NCBI GenBank assembly: GCA_030770545.1
Contig: CM061097.1
Span: forward strand, 21,822,501-21,886,500
DNA from: Macropodus opercularis
Taxonomy: Eukaryota > Chordata > Actinopteri > Anabantiformes > Osphronemidae
Reading direction: 5' to 3'
DNA: 64,000 bases
Shown here: positions 54,018 through 64,000 of the stretch, in pieces
Layout: every line of letters begins with the position of its first letter
How positions within the stretch are numbered: the stretch's first letter is position 1
Made by a program: the position numbers and the translations under genes
Notes under the pieces: generated by a model
Seen by the model: only the letters and a program-made list of their open reading frames with translations
Database searches by the model: none
What the model was told of the DNA's origin: nothing

Positions 54018-56497
54018 TTGGAATATCTGACTGTCAAATGCAGCCTTTTTATCTCCCAAGGGAGTTTACTGTGGTCATGGTCACGGCTGTGTACATACCA
54101 CCGGATGCTAATGCTAACACAGCTATCGGACTCCTGCATGCTAGCGTTAGCAACAAGCAGAGCACGTACCCTGACGCTGTGCAGATCATAGCAGGAGACT
54201 TTAACCATGCGGACTTAAAGGCAGCTCTCCCTAAGTTCCACCAGCATGTAAAGTGCGCTACTAGGGGAGAGAAGACTCTGGACAAGGTCTATTCCAACAT
54301 CAAACTGGGCTACAGGGCCAGACCACTACCACACCTGGGCCAGTCTGACCACCTGTCCCTGCTGCTCATTCCTGCATATGCCCCCGTCAAGAAAACGGCT
54401 CCCACCATCACAAAGACTGTTGCCACATGGCCAGATGGTGCCTCCCAGCAGCTGCAGGACTGTTTTGACAGAACCAACTGGGAGATCTTTGAACATCAGG
54501 ACCTGGAGATGTTCACAGACAGTGTACTGTGCTACATCAAGAACTGCATAGACACGGTCACAGTGGACAAACGCATCAGGGTCTACCCCAACCAGAAGCC
54601 CTGGATGACCCGGAAGGTCCAGCAGCTGCTGAGGAAGAGGAACAACGCCTACAGGTCTGGCGACAGAGATCTCTACAGCGCAGCCCGAGCTGACTTGAAG
54701 AGAGGCATCAGAGAGGCCAGAGCAGACTACAGGAGGAGGATTGAGGGCCACCTGGACAGTAACAACAGCCGGCAGGTGTGGCAGGACGTCCAGCACCTCA
54801 CCAAGTACAGGACCAACGTCAAAGCTGCTGAAGGTGACCTCACGCTGGCAGAGGAACTAAATATCTACTTTGCTCGCTTTGAGGTTTCTGCACCTGAAGC
54901 GGCGCAGCTACACCACACGGTGCACAGCAGCACGATCCTCAGTCTGGAGCGGCACGAGGTGAGACGTACCCTCCGAGCCGTCAACCCGAGGAAGGCGACT
55001 GGTCCTGATGGCGTCCCAGGACGTGTGCTGAGGGACTGTGCAGACGAGCTGACTGAGGTCTTCACAAAGACCTTCAACCGGTCCCTGGCACAGTCCACTG
55101 TCCCCCCCTGCCTGAAGTCCTCCACCATAGTCGCCCTGCCCAAGAAGCCCCACATCTCCAGCCTCAATGACTACAGACCAATAGCACTCACCCCAGTCGT
55201 GATGAAGTGCTTCGAAAAACTGGTCCGTAGCCACATCACAGCAGCTCTGCCCTCAAGACTCGACCCACACCAGTTTGCTTACAGAGCAAACCGATCCACA
55301 GAGGAGCCATAGCAACAGCGCTACATGCTGCTCTGTCCCACCTGGAGCAGCAGGGCAGCTACGTGAGGATGCTCTTTGTGGATTACAGCTCGGCTTTCAA
55401 CACCATCCTCCCACACAAGCTGGTGGCCAAGCTGGAGGACCTGGGGCTCCCACATTCAACCTGCATGTGGATCCGCAGCTTCCTCTCTGGTCGCAGACAG
55501 AGAGTCAGAGTAGGCCCCCACACATCCACGGCCCTGAGCCTCAGCACCGGCTCCCCCCAGGGCTGTTAGTCCGCTGCTCTACTCGCTCTACACACACGAC
55601 TGCAGCCCTGTCCATCACTGCAACACCATCATAAAGTTTGCAGACGACACTACAGTGGTGGCTCATCTCTGACGGGGACGAGTCTGCCTACAGAGACGAG
55701 GTGGAGCAACTAGTGATGTGGTGTACGACCAACAACCTTCTCCTCAACATTTCAAAAACAAAAGAACTCATAATAGACTTCAGGAGAAAAAAGACAGACG
55801 TTCCACCATTACACATCGGCAGGGACTGTGTGGAGAGGGTGGCAGACTTCCGCTTCCTGGGAGTACACATAGAGGAGAGTCTGACCTGGAGCGCAAACAC
55901 CTCTGAGCTGCTGAAAAAGGCCCAGCAGAGACTGTAACAACATCACACAAAGACTGTTGGTGTCCTTTTACAGAGCTAGCATAGAAAGTATACTAACATA
56001 CTGTATATGCATATGGTTCACCAGCAGCACAGCAGCTCAGAGGAAAGCTCTCCAAGGGGTCATCAACACCGCACAGAAGATTGTTGGCTGCCCTCTCCCC
56101 ACATTGGAAAACCTACACAGCTCCCGTTGCCTCAGGAAAGCACAGGACATTGTGAAAGACACTTCTCACCCAGGCCACTCCCTGTTTGAACTGCTGCCCT
56201 CAGGCAGACGGTACAGACTATGCAAGACTAGGACTAACAGACTCAAGCACAGTTGTTATCCCACTTTAATATCTGCTCTGAACGCTGCTAAAAAATAATG
56301 CAAAACTCAAGTCTGGACCAATGCAATGTACGATGTTTGTGTGGGTTTTTAGATGTTTTTTTTACTCTTATTTATTGTTTTAGTTTTTTTACCTCGTATG
56401 AATGATGCACTGTATGGAAAGCACCTGTTAAATGACTGGAGAGCACTTTTTTAAATTTCACTGTACAAGTGACAGCGACAATAAAGAATCTATCTAT
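54018..56497 (+). mobile_element. Rex1-like LINE, copy B
   Basis: Counterpart of 2921-5367. It keeps 33 bp near the 5' end (54031-54063) that copy A has lost, so it represents the longer, ancestral form. The same edges and frame breaks are shared with A. Confidence 0.93.
54038..56298 (+). pseudogene. LINE endonuclease-reverse transcriptase ORF, frameshifted, copy B
   Basis: Same blocks and same breaks as copy A: first frame to 55312, RT motif A at about 55370-55400, FADDTT at 55637-55654 and C-terminal end at 56298. The retained 5' piece adds MQPFYLPREFTVV upstream of VMVTAVYIPPD, consistent with the family. One of the few coding changes from A is Arg for Cys in EVRRTLRAV. Confidence 0.9.
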
Positions 56498-57125
56498 TCA
56501 GGAATTTATCAGGTTTAATCAACTTACAGATGACACCGGTACAGTTGAGGATGGGGGTTTAGTCTGTTTTATTTTTACAGTTTTGCTACGACCTGATACA
56601 GGTTAAGATGCAATTCATTGAATCTCTTACTGGTGGGTGGAGGTTTCAAAAATCAAAGGAGCTTAACATGAACATGTAGCATTCGGTCTACTCTGGCTGA
56701 ATGTTTCTAGCTAACAGACATTGACCACAGGGGAAGGAGAGCTAGCACGCTTGCTCTTTCTTTGCCGTATGACAACCACGCTTTCTCTGCAGAATAAGGG
56801 AGAAGGGGGTCGTGCAAGAGAGTCCGGCTCAGCCGAGTTTGGTGGATGGACAAAGGGGCTTGAAAACCAGAAGGTGCGTAAAAGGCACGACAGGGTTACT
56901 CCCAAACCCAGCCAACACACATAGAGACGCCTTCACACACGCTACACGCACAACCTCACACACAAGCAGCAGAGAGAGAGTCCCAAGAGCACCGACGCAG
57001 GGAGAAAGTGGACGTCCTCCGAAGAAAGAGCTGGGGTTGAAACCCGGGTAAGACGGCAGCGAAGGGGCCTGGATCCGGTGCCGCCGCCGTGTCCGAACAG
57101 AACAAACGAACCGCTGGAATGGATC

Positions 57126-57476
57126 GTTTCTGGTCCTTCAGCTGGTCGGACAGCCGGGCGCAGGTGGCCTGGATGTACCAGCCGCGCTGGCGGAGGGCAC
57201 GCAAACCCAGCTCGTCTGTGACCTCTGCAGCATTCATAGCGTTGGGCAGATGCTGGGAGGGGAAACTGAAATGTATCGAGCTGGTTCCGAAAACTCACGT
57301 CAGTGAAGGTGCTAAACGTCACGTGTATGCGCCAAAGAAACAAATGCGACCTCACCTGTTTATTTGCCAACACGAGCAGCGCAGCGTCTCCAAGTTGGTC
57401 CTCGGCGAACATGCTGGACGGCTCCTCGCCTCGTTCACTCGCTCTCTGCCGTTGCTGAGCCCGAGAACCAAAACAC
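57126..57476 (-). pseudogene. ARF-like pseudogene fragment, copy B
   Basis: Counterpart of 5998-6348, with the same intron (57355-57253), the same deletion after TCA and the same lost stop. One visible coding difference is in the stretch before ALLVLANKQ (ctccaag for ctccgag on plus). The gene was already a relic at the time of duplication. Confidence 0.8.
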
Positions 57477-58338
57477 AGCATTTACAGCATTAAAACCTGT
57501 GACCAGGGATGAACAAAGGTTTACCTGAACAGTCCATTCCAACAAAAACGATCCCTCTCAGGTTGAAAGCTGTGGAAATAATTCTATGCAAATGACTCCT
57601 GCTGCTTAATAATTCGCTTCTCTGGATAAAAGCCACATCCTCATATTCATGCCCACGCGGAGACGTCAGACTCCCAGTGAACCACACAGAATCCAACTGC
57701 TGGACAGTAACAACTCTCTTCAATCCTCAAGACACAGACCTTAGAACCGTCCGCGAAGGAGGACGTGCAGTCTGGTGGACTGGCGTCAGGAGGCACTTCT
57801 CCATCCTGGTTCTGCACAGCGGGTTCCAGATCCGTCAGGGGAGACGGGAGCACACGGAGAGAACCAAACAACACGAGTTGTTACAGCTTCTGAACTGCAA
57901 ACCTCAGGTTCATGGTGCTCCTTTCAGCCCGTGCAGACTCTGGCCAATCAGTCCTCACATGTACATCCTGGCGCCATAGCAACATGTATGTTGACACAAA
58001 CATTCTAAAAACCTTTAGGCAACAAACAGCGGCAGAGAGAGGTAGGAATTTTTACAGCTCTGCTAAAAACGTGCATTTCCTTGTATTTTGTGTTCAGTTC
58101 ACCCTAATTGTGTTTAGGAAGATGTTAAGTGACTTTAGCTGCGTAGTTTGAGTCAGTGACTGTAGATCAGCCTAGATGTGCTTTTACTGGAGTCAGCTAT
58201 AGACCATAGACGCTGGTTGTCCGGGTTTAAAGTTAACACAGCGGGGACATTTAACCTGCTATAAATTGACATGGTTGGACGGGTGAGAGGTTTTAAGGGA
58301 GGCCTGAGAGTCGACAGCTGTGTAAAGCTCTCGGTGGC

Positions 58339-58466
58339 AGGAGCTAACGGTTAGCATCGCTGTATGCTAACGGTTAGCATCGCTGTATGCTAACGGTTAG
58401 CATCGCTGTATGCTAACGGTTACTATCGCTGTATGCTAACGGTTAGCATCGCTGTATGCTAACGGT
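58339..58466. repeat. 23-bp palindromic minisatellite, copy B
   Basis: Five full units and one degenerate unit of the palindromic repeat, with tatgctaac in place of the tgagctaac of copy A. One unit has ttactatc instead of ttagcatc. Confidence 0.95.
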
Positions 58467-58700
58467 TCTTAAGCTAAAGGTGAGCGCCTACACGGCGATG
58501 CTAGCCGTTAGCACGCCGATGCTAAGTGAAGGTTCGGTACCGTGGTCAGCTGCAGAGACACCTGCTCCTGTGTCCCACTCTCCCCTCTGAGAGGTTCCTC
58601 CTCTGGGGAACCGACCACGGCCTCCGCTTCTCCGGCAGAACGAACACGTCCAGACCAAGTCACGCAGTGAAGTCCACGACACTCTCCGCAGACAGGAAGC

Positions 58701-58714
58701 GTTGCTATGGCGAC
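58701..58714 (+). promoter_or_regulatory. X-box-like (RFX) motif, copy B
   Basis: Unchanged copy of the GTTGCTATGGCGAC motif at 9225-9238. Confidence 0.4.
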
Positions 58715-59530
58715 GCTTTGTTAGGTTCAGGCCGTCCCCTGGTCTCTGGTCTGCACAAGTATAATGAGCTTGAACGATGATCTGTTATTGTGGGACTGTG
58801 TTGGTACGTGAATAACGTTACGGTTCCTTATCATTACGCTGTGTGATACTCCTAGAAAGTAAACACGTAAATGGCTGCAGCCGCTTCACAGGCGTCACAC
58901 GTTAGATTCCCTGTCACACGCTGCTGTTCCTGTGACGCAGCCAGAGCTGAATTAATTGGGTTTAGTTACTGTAAGTTAATGGTACGAACTGGGTTTGGGG
59001 AGCGAACGTGACGTCCACCTGCGCCAGAGGAAACACACGACAGCACAACGTTAGGAGCAGGTGGGAGCAAGGCCGTCAAAAGGGGAAAAGCAGGCTTCGA
59101 TTCATTCAAGTCCCCAGAGTCAACGTCGCGTTACAGCACAACGACCCCTTAAAACACACGATGGCCAACATCTCAGAGAACAGCAGCATGTTCCACTAAC
59201 ACTGACTACAGAGGCTGAGTGGAAGGTGCTCATGTTCCCCAGCCTGACGTATTGAACACGAGGTCACAGGTCAAACAACGCGCGACACCGAGGAGAAACG
59301 TTCTCACCGAGGTTTGCAAAGCAGCTGCTGGGAGCGAAACCTTCTGTGACACGTCAGCCTGCGTCCACCTAGAAAAGACTGCATCCGTGTGTTTCTGCCA
59401 TTAAACACGGACCCAATGTGAAGCTCTGTTTGTTCATCCTTATCATTGGATTTGAAATTGAAAACACAATGTTTTCATGGTGTCACTGACATTTGATTCC
59501 AAAATAAACGTTAGTATTGTGTCATTACAG

Positions 59531-60043
59531 ATGAGACAACGAGAAGAAAAGATAGAAAAGATGGAGGAACAAATGGAGAAAGAGGAAAAGAAGAAGGAGG
59601 ACGTAGAGGAGGTAAAGGAGGAGGAGGTGGAAAATAGAAAAAAAAAGAGGGAGACAATAAAAAAGGAGAAAAGGGAAGAAAAGGACAAACTAAAGAGGGA
59701 GAAAAGAGAAAGGAAAAGAGAGGAAAAAGAGGAGAAAGAAAAAAGAAAGAGAGAGAAAAAGGAGGAGAAAGAAGAAAGAAAAAGGGAAAAAAGGGAAGAA
59801 AAGGAAAAAATAAAGAAGGAGAAAGAAGAAAGAAAAAGGGAGAAAGAAGAGGAGAAACTCAAAAAACAAGTTCAACAAATAATTGAAGAAGGGAGAATAA
59901 AGTATAAAAAATGGGAGGAAAAAAAATATAAAAACTATGACTGGGAATGGGAACTGAAAAAAAGAAAAATATCCAAACCAGTTAGAAGGCAAACGATTTT
60001 TGGGGGCAAAGTATTTGTGGGGTGGGTGGAGATAAGAATTTAA
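59531..60043 (+). CDS. Charged coiled-coil ORF/exon with W-Y-rich tail, copy B
   Basis: Positional and sequence counterpart of 10039-10446. It starts at the same ATG after the same acceptor and runs 170 codons. The first 20 residues are identical, then the charged region differs by in-frame insertions and many substitutions (EEKEERKREKREEK-type runs). The tail KKWEEKKYKNYDWEWEL, KKRKISKP keeps the W, Y-K-N-Y, W and K-I-x-[RK]-P positions of copy A while differing at about half its residues. About 16 further residues (IFGGKVFVGWVEIRI-type) precede the stop. Function unknown. The open frame despite strong divergence hints at selection or at replacement by a related sequence. Confidence 0.45.
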   Translation: MRQREEKIEKMEEQMEKEEKKKEDVEEVKEEEVENRKKKRETIKKEKREEKDKLKREKRERKREEKEEKEKRKREKKEEKEERKREKREEKEKIKKEKEERKREKEEEKLKKQVQQIIEEGRIKYKKWEEKKYKNYDWEWELKKRKISKPVRRQTIFGGKVFVGWVEIRI

Positions 60044-60400
60044 AAGGTAGGAGGAGAAAGAGAAGGAGGAGAAGAAAGAGAGAAAGGGTGAGAAAGGAGG
60101 AGGAGAAAGAGAGAAAGGGCGAGAGAGGAGGAGGAGAAAGAGAGAAAGGGTGAGAGAGGAGGAGGAGAAAGAGAGAAAGGGTGAGAGAGGAGGAGGAGAA
60201 CGAGAGAAAGGGTGAGAGAGGAGGAGGAGAAAGAGAGAAAGGGTGAGAGAGGAGGAGGAGAAAGAGAGAAAGGGCGAGAGAGGAGGAGGAGAAAGAGAAG
60301 AAGAGAGAGAGAAAGGGTGAGAGAGGAGGAGGAGAAAGAGAGGGAGGAGGAGAAGAAAAAGAAAAGGTGAGAGAGGAGGAGGAGAAAGAAAGAAAAGGAA
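60044..60400. repeat. Purine-rich minisatellite, copy B
   Basis: About ten units of around 31 bp (gagaaagggtgagagaggagg, then aggagaaaga). The unit differs from that of copy A (agggtgag or agggcgag for aaggtgag). The flanking cacaaaaagagtggaaagaa is identical in both copies. Confidence 0.9.
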
Positions 60401-60736
60401 GGAGGAGGCACAAAAAGAGTGGAAAGAATAACCAGAGGGGGAGTAGGAGGAGCACAGGAGCAGCCTGACAGCCTGGGCCACTCAATGTCAAAGTAAGACA
60501 CTAATGGTTTGTACTGTAAATGTCTGTGGCAGCCACCTGACGACAACGTGACCAGCGGTGACGCCGCGACCGTGGTGTGTGTGGCGTTAAGGTCAAGGAG
60601 GTCGGCGGGTGTGTGTCTGTGTGGGAGGAGCGTGTGTGTGTGTGTGTGTTGGTACCAACCAGCTACAGCTGCGCTGTATGAGCGCACACTGAGCGTTGGA
60701 CGCGAAGCTGCCGTCAGCAGCCACGACGAACCTGGG

Positions 60737-61819
60737 ACTGACGAGCCTCAGGAGACAGGAGTCGGCCACCAATCGTAGGGTCGGCGGTCGGCTCCCGGCT
60801 CCTCCGGACTTGATGGAAATGTCCACGTTACGGCAGTGCAGCGAGAACAAAAGACTAAAGGGGCTCATGTACCATTTAAAAATGTAAAATAGAAAAGTAT
60901 CGCGTCCGTAAGTCGACTGAGTGACCACCGCTACCGGCCGGGTTTGGAAGGCTGGTTCGCCCACGACGGGTAAGATCCCACCTCAAACCCCGGGACGACC
61001 TAAGGCAGGCACAGTCACGATAACCTGGGAGGCTGTTTTCTCTGACGCGCCAGGCACATGCCCCCAAAACACGACGACACGGAGACGGTGGTGGGTAGGG
61101 CCGCCATCGCCTCTGTGCCAAGAGGTGTTCAGAGGAACGGGCAGAGTAGCGGGTGCGAGAATCCAACAACAGCCTCTTAGCTGCTAGTGGTGCGTTAACA
61201 TGGAAGGCTGGTTCGCCCGTGACGGTTAAGATCCCACCTCAAACCCCGGGACGACCTAAGGCACAGTCACGATTGTTTGAAGTCACTTACGAGCCTCAGG
61301 AGGCAGGAGTCGTCCACCAATCGTAGGGTCGGCGGTTCGACTCCCGGCTCCTCTGGATTTGATTGATGGTTGATGTGTCGTTCAGACGCTGGACTGACTA
61401 TGAGTCTATGAGTCCACTCAGTGACCTCCAGGTTTGGAAGGCTGGTTCGCCCATGACGGGTAACATTCGTAAACCGGGAGGCACAGTCACGATAACCTGG
61501 GAGGCTGTTTTCTAGGGTGCATGCCCCCAAAACATGACAAGTCAGGACTAACGAGCCTCAGGAGACAGGAGTCGGCCACCAATCGTAGGGTCGGCGGTTC
61601 GATTCCCGGCTCCTCTGGACTGAAGGCTGACAGTTGTTCCCAGTGTATGAATGTATCTCAAAGTGCTGCATGAGTCCACTCAGTGACCTCCAGGTTTGGA
61701 AGGCTGGTTCGCCCATGACGGGTAACAATCTTTAACCCGGAGGCACAGTCACGATAACCTGTGAGGCGGTTGTGTCACACCAGGCACGTGCCCCCCAGCC
61801 CAGCCTGCTCCCCCAGCTT
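60737..61819. repeat. Tandem array of about 250-bp units with a tRNA-like box, copy B
   Basis: Counterpart of 11218-12300 with only scattered substitutions, for example ggaggcagg for ggagacagg near 61300. Confidence 0.8.
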
Positions 61820-61987
61820 CCTCCATCAGAGTGACTGTGCTGCTGTGTTTGGTAGTTTGGTGTCATCAGGTGGTCGCCTTGTGCATTTATAGAAGAAACC
61901 TTTAACTGGTATAAGGCTGCTCCTAAATGAATTTATTGAACTCAAGTTAAGCTGTGATGTGTCCAGTCCAGACAGCAACAAGGAGCC

Positions 61988-62323
61988 GGGTTGGATTCCC
62001 GGGTGGCCCAGGTGCTTTTCTGTGAGGAGTTTGCATGTTCTCCTCGTGTCGGTTTCCTCCCACAGTCCAAAGACATGCAGTCATTTAACTGGAGACTCTA
62101 AACTGCCCCCAGGGCTCAGTGACTGTTTGTTCCTCTCTGCCTGTAAGTGGTTCTGTGATGGACTGGCGACCTGTCCAGGCTAAACCCTGCCGCTCGCCCA
62201 CATAGAAAGTTAGAAAGGTGCTTTATTCAAGCCACAGCACAGCGTCCAGCAGGAACCAGTGACAGCTGGGACAGGCTCCAGCAGCCGCCACCCTTAAAGC
62301 GGGTGAGCGGCTGAAGATGAGTG
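61988..62323 (+). mobile_element. SINE-like fish interspersed repeat, copy B
   Basis: Counterpart of 12455-12790. It keeps cccccagggctcag after ctctaaactg, which copy A lost. This is the fuller version. Confidence 0.7.
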
Positions 62324-62727
62324 CCCCCTTCCTCCCTCCACGCTTACAGCCCCCGCCTCAGCACCCACTTCACTCTCCAGGTGAGTGACCTCTGCTGAGC
62401 CGTCCACCCCTTCAGGGAGGCGGCGGCTCATCGGGACGTTACCTGTGTTGTTCGAGTCACGGGAGTCACGGCGTGAACGTAAAGGTGTCGAGGTTCCTGG
62501 GGTGAGTTGTACTGACTGTAGCCTACACGAGTGGAGGCCAGGGGTGGGTGGACCTCTCTGTTTGGTAGGTCTGTTTGGTCCAGAAGAGTCTGGTTGTTAG
62601 TGGAGAGGCTGTAGGTGAAGGTTTCTCAAGCCACGTTAGGTCACATGTGCAAAGTTTGTACCGAAATATGGAGAGATGCTAAATGTCAGTCTCCATGATT
62701 GTATCATAGCTTAGTAGTGTTAGGTTG

Positions 62728-62987
62728 TGTTTGTGTGGATTCGTTATGTTTATGTTAGTAGGTTATGTTTATTTTAGTAGCTTGTTTATATTAGTGGGTT
62801 GTTTATATTAGTAGCTTGTTTATATAAAGGGGGTTGTTTATATTAGTGGGTGTTTATATTAGTAGCTTGTTTGTTTTAGTGGCTTGTTTATATTAGTGGG
62901 TTGTTTATGTTAGTAGCTTGTTTGTGTTAGTGTGTTGTTTATATTAGTAGCTTGTTTGTTGTAGTGGGTTGTTTATATTAGCAGGTT
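62728..62987. repeat. 18-bp-type minisatellite, copy B
   Basis: Counterpart of 13195-13455 with the same order of unit variants and a one-base deletion (gtgggtgtt near 62850). Confidence 0.9.
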
Positions 62988-64000
62988 GTGTTTGTTGGTT
63001 ACCAAACAGAGACGTCAAAGACTAAATTCCAAATTCATATCTACATTTCACTATACCTACGTATTTATTTATTTACCTTGCAATTTCCAAATTAACTTTT
63101 ATTTTCCGTCATTCACACCTGGATCTGATACACAACGTAGAAGACGACACCTTTGTCTGAACCCACACGCTTCAACTACAGTATAGCAGTAATACACCCA
63201 CTAGACTGAAGTGAATAGAATATGAACACGTGCACTAATACAGTAACTGCATTCAGCCTGTGGCTTCACCAAACGTTAGCTGTGTTTGCTTGTGATGCTT
63301 TTCCAGGTTTGACCGTAACCTCTAGCAGTTGCTCCCTTTATGTGTTAATTGTTTGAAGGTCTAACAAACCTGTCAGTCACATGTTGCAGCACATTTACTC
63401 TCACGAAACACGGGTGGGTTCTGACAGAACGTGCTCTCTGCTAAGTTCTGCATCAGACTCAGATGTAAATATCTGGAAGTATGATTAAAAGCAGAATCGT
63501 GACCTGGTAGCTGTGAATGGGCTCCATTGGTTAATGAGGTAATGAACTGAGTTGGATGAAGGATTTTGCTTCGCTGGTTCGTGGGCCTGCCACCTGCAGT
63601 GCAGTCCTTACATTCTGCCTGGGCTACAGAACACCTGTTCACACCGGACTCAACATCAAACGTCACCACGAGGCACCTGAAAACCTCAGACGGAGGTCAG
63701 GGTTCGGCCTTTGGGTTGCGTCGCTGGGCGCAGCCACGCTCGTATGGGCACCACAGTGAAAAGGGGGTCTGGGCCGTCAGGTTAGCGCCACCCGGTGGTC
63801 GCTGGGAGCCGCCTCCGGGAGAGGCCATGGAGGAGGACTGTTGGTCGGCCTCGACAAAACAGACGCCGGGACGGAGACGCTCACGGGTGGAGTCACTGAA
63901 TTACATTGTTTGGTTAAATACTGATCAGTAGTTTGACTTCTCATCCACACGAGTCAAACAATAACTTCACTTTATGACAAGCCATGATTTCATTTGACAA

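Larger units (their letters stand above)
48347..64000. repeat. Segmental duplication, copy B
   Basis: Direct copy of 1-14468. Relative to copy A it has an L2-type LINE at 48885-52400, a 773-bp deletion at 52716/52717 and a 1644-bp deletion at 57731/57732. The 23-bp minisatellite, the coiled-coil ORF and the purine array have diverged far more than their surroundings. It keeps the 33 bp of LINE sequence missing from A. The non-repeat stretches 48347-48884, 52401-53401, 56498-57117, 57479-58338, 58467-59530, 60401-60736 and 62988-64000 show no gene I recognise, matching copy A. Confidence 0.97.

Overview
The window is teleost fish DNA, most likely from a percomorph. It has no operons or bacterial gene structure. 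It carries fish-type LINEs, a Penelope-like element, Tc1 fragments, a gammaretrovirus-like endogenous retrovirus (ERV), a fragment of a fish NLR immune gene and an ARF small-GTPase pseudogene that keeps its intron. I cannot support any complete, clearly functional host gene. Nearly everything is repeats, mobile elements and gene relics.

Layout. (1) 1-14468 and 48347-64000 are two direct, near-identical copies (A and B) of one segment. Both edges may run past the window. Matching bases lie about 48.3 kb apart at the start and 49.5 kb apart at the end. Copy A holds a dead Rex1-like LINE (2921-5367), an ARF pseudogene on the minus strand (about 5998-6348), a palindromic 23-bp minisatellite, a charged coiled-coil ORF behind a splice acceptor (10039-10446), purine-rich and 250-bp tandem arrays, a SINE-like repeat and an 18-bp-type minisatellite. 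Copy B has the same order but differs by a 3.5-kb L2-type LINE insertion with a solo LTR nested in it, by deletions of 773 and 1644 bp, and by several abruptly divergent islands. (2) 14469-22300 holds an RTE-like fragment, a 1.5-kb array of hairpin-forming units, LINE fragments, and a third diverged paralogue (18629-19230) of the copy A/B sequence that lacks the LINE. (3) 22325-38162 is a Penelope-like element on the minus strand, split by a 9.8-kb ERV on the plus strand (24477-34234), with a 340-bp direct repeat on each side. The ERV has nearly identical 548-bp LTRs, a primer binding site, broken gag and pol, and an open env of 551 codons. (4) 38163-48346 holds Tc1 fragments, an NLR NACHT fragment, further LINE relics, an older solo LTR of the ERV family with its target duplication, and a CCAAT/GC-box promoter-like stretch.

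The insertions date one another. The third paralogue split off first, before the Rex1-like LINE landed. That LINE was already broken before the A/B duplication. After the duplication, copy B gained an L2 element, then an LTR retrotransposon landed inside the L2 and collapsed to a solo LTR. Separately, the ERV landed inside an existing Penelope-like element.

The most unusual signal is the coiled-coil ORF with its downstream array (A 10039-10880, B 59531-60400). The flanks are almost identical between copies, but the ORF differs strongly in sequence and length while staying open and keeping a tryptophan/tyrosine-rich tail pattern. All family names rest on recognised protein motifs and recalled repeat types; no database was searched.
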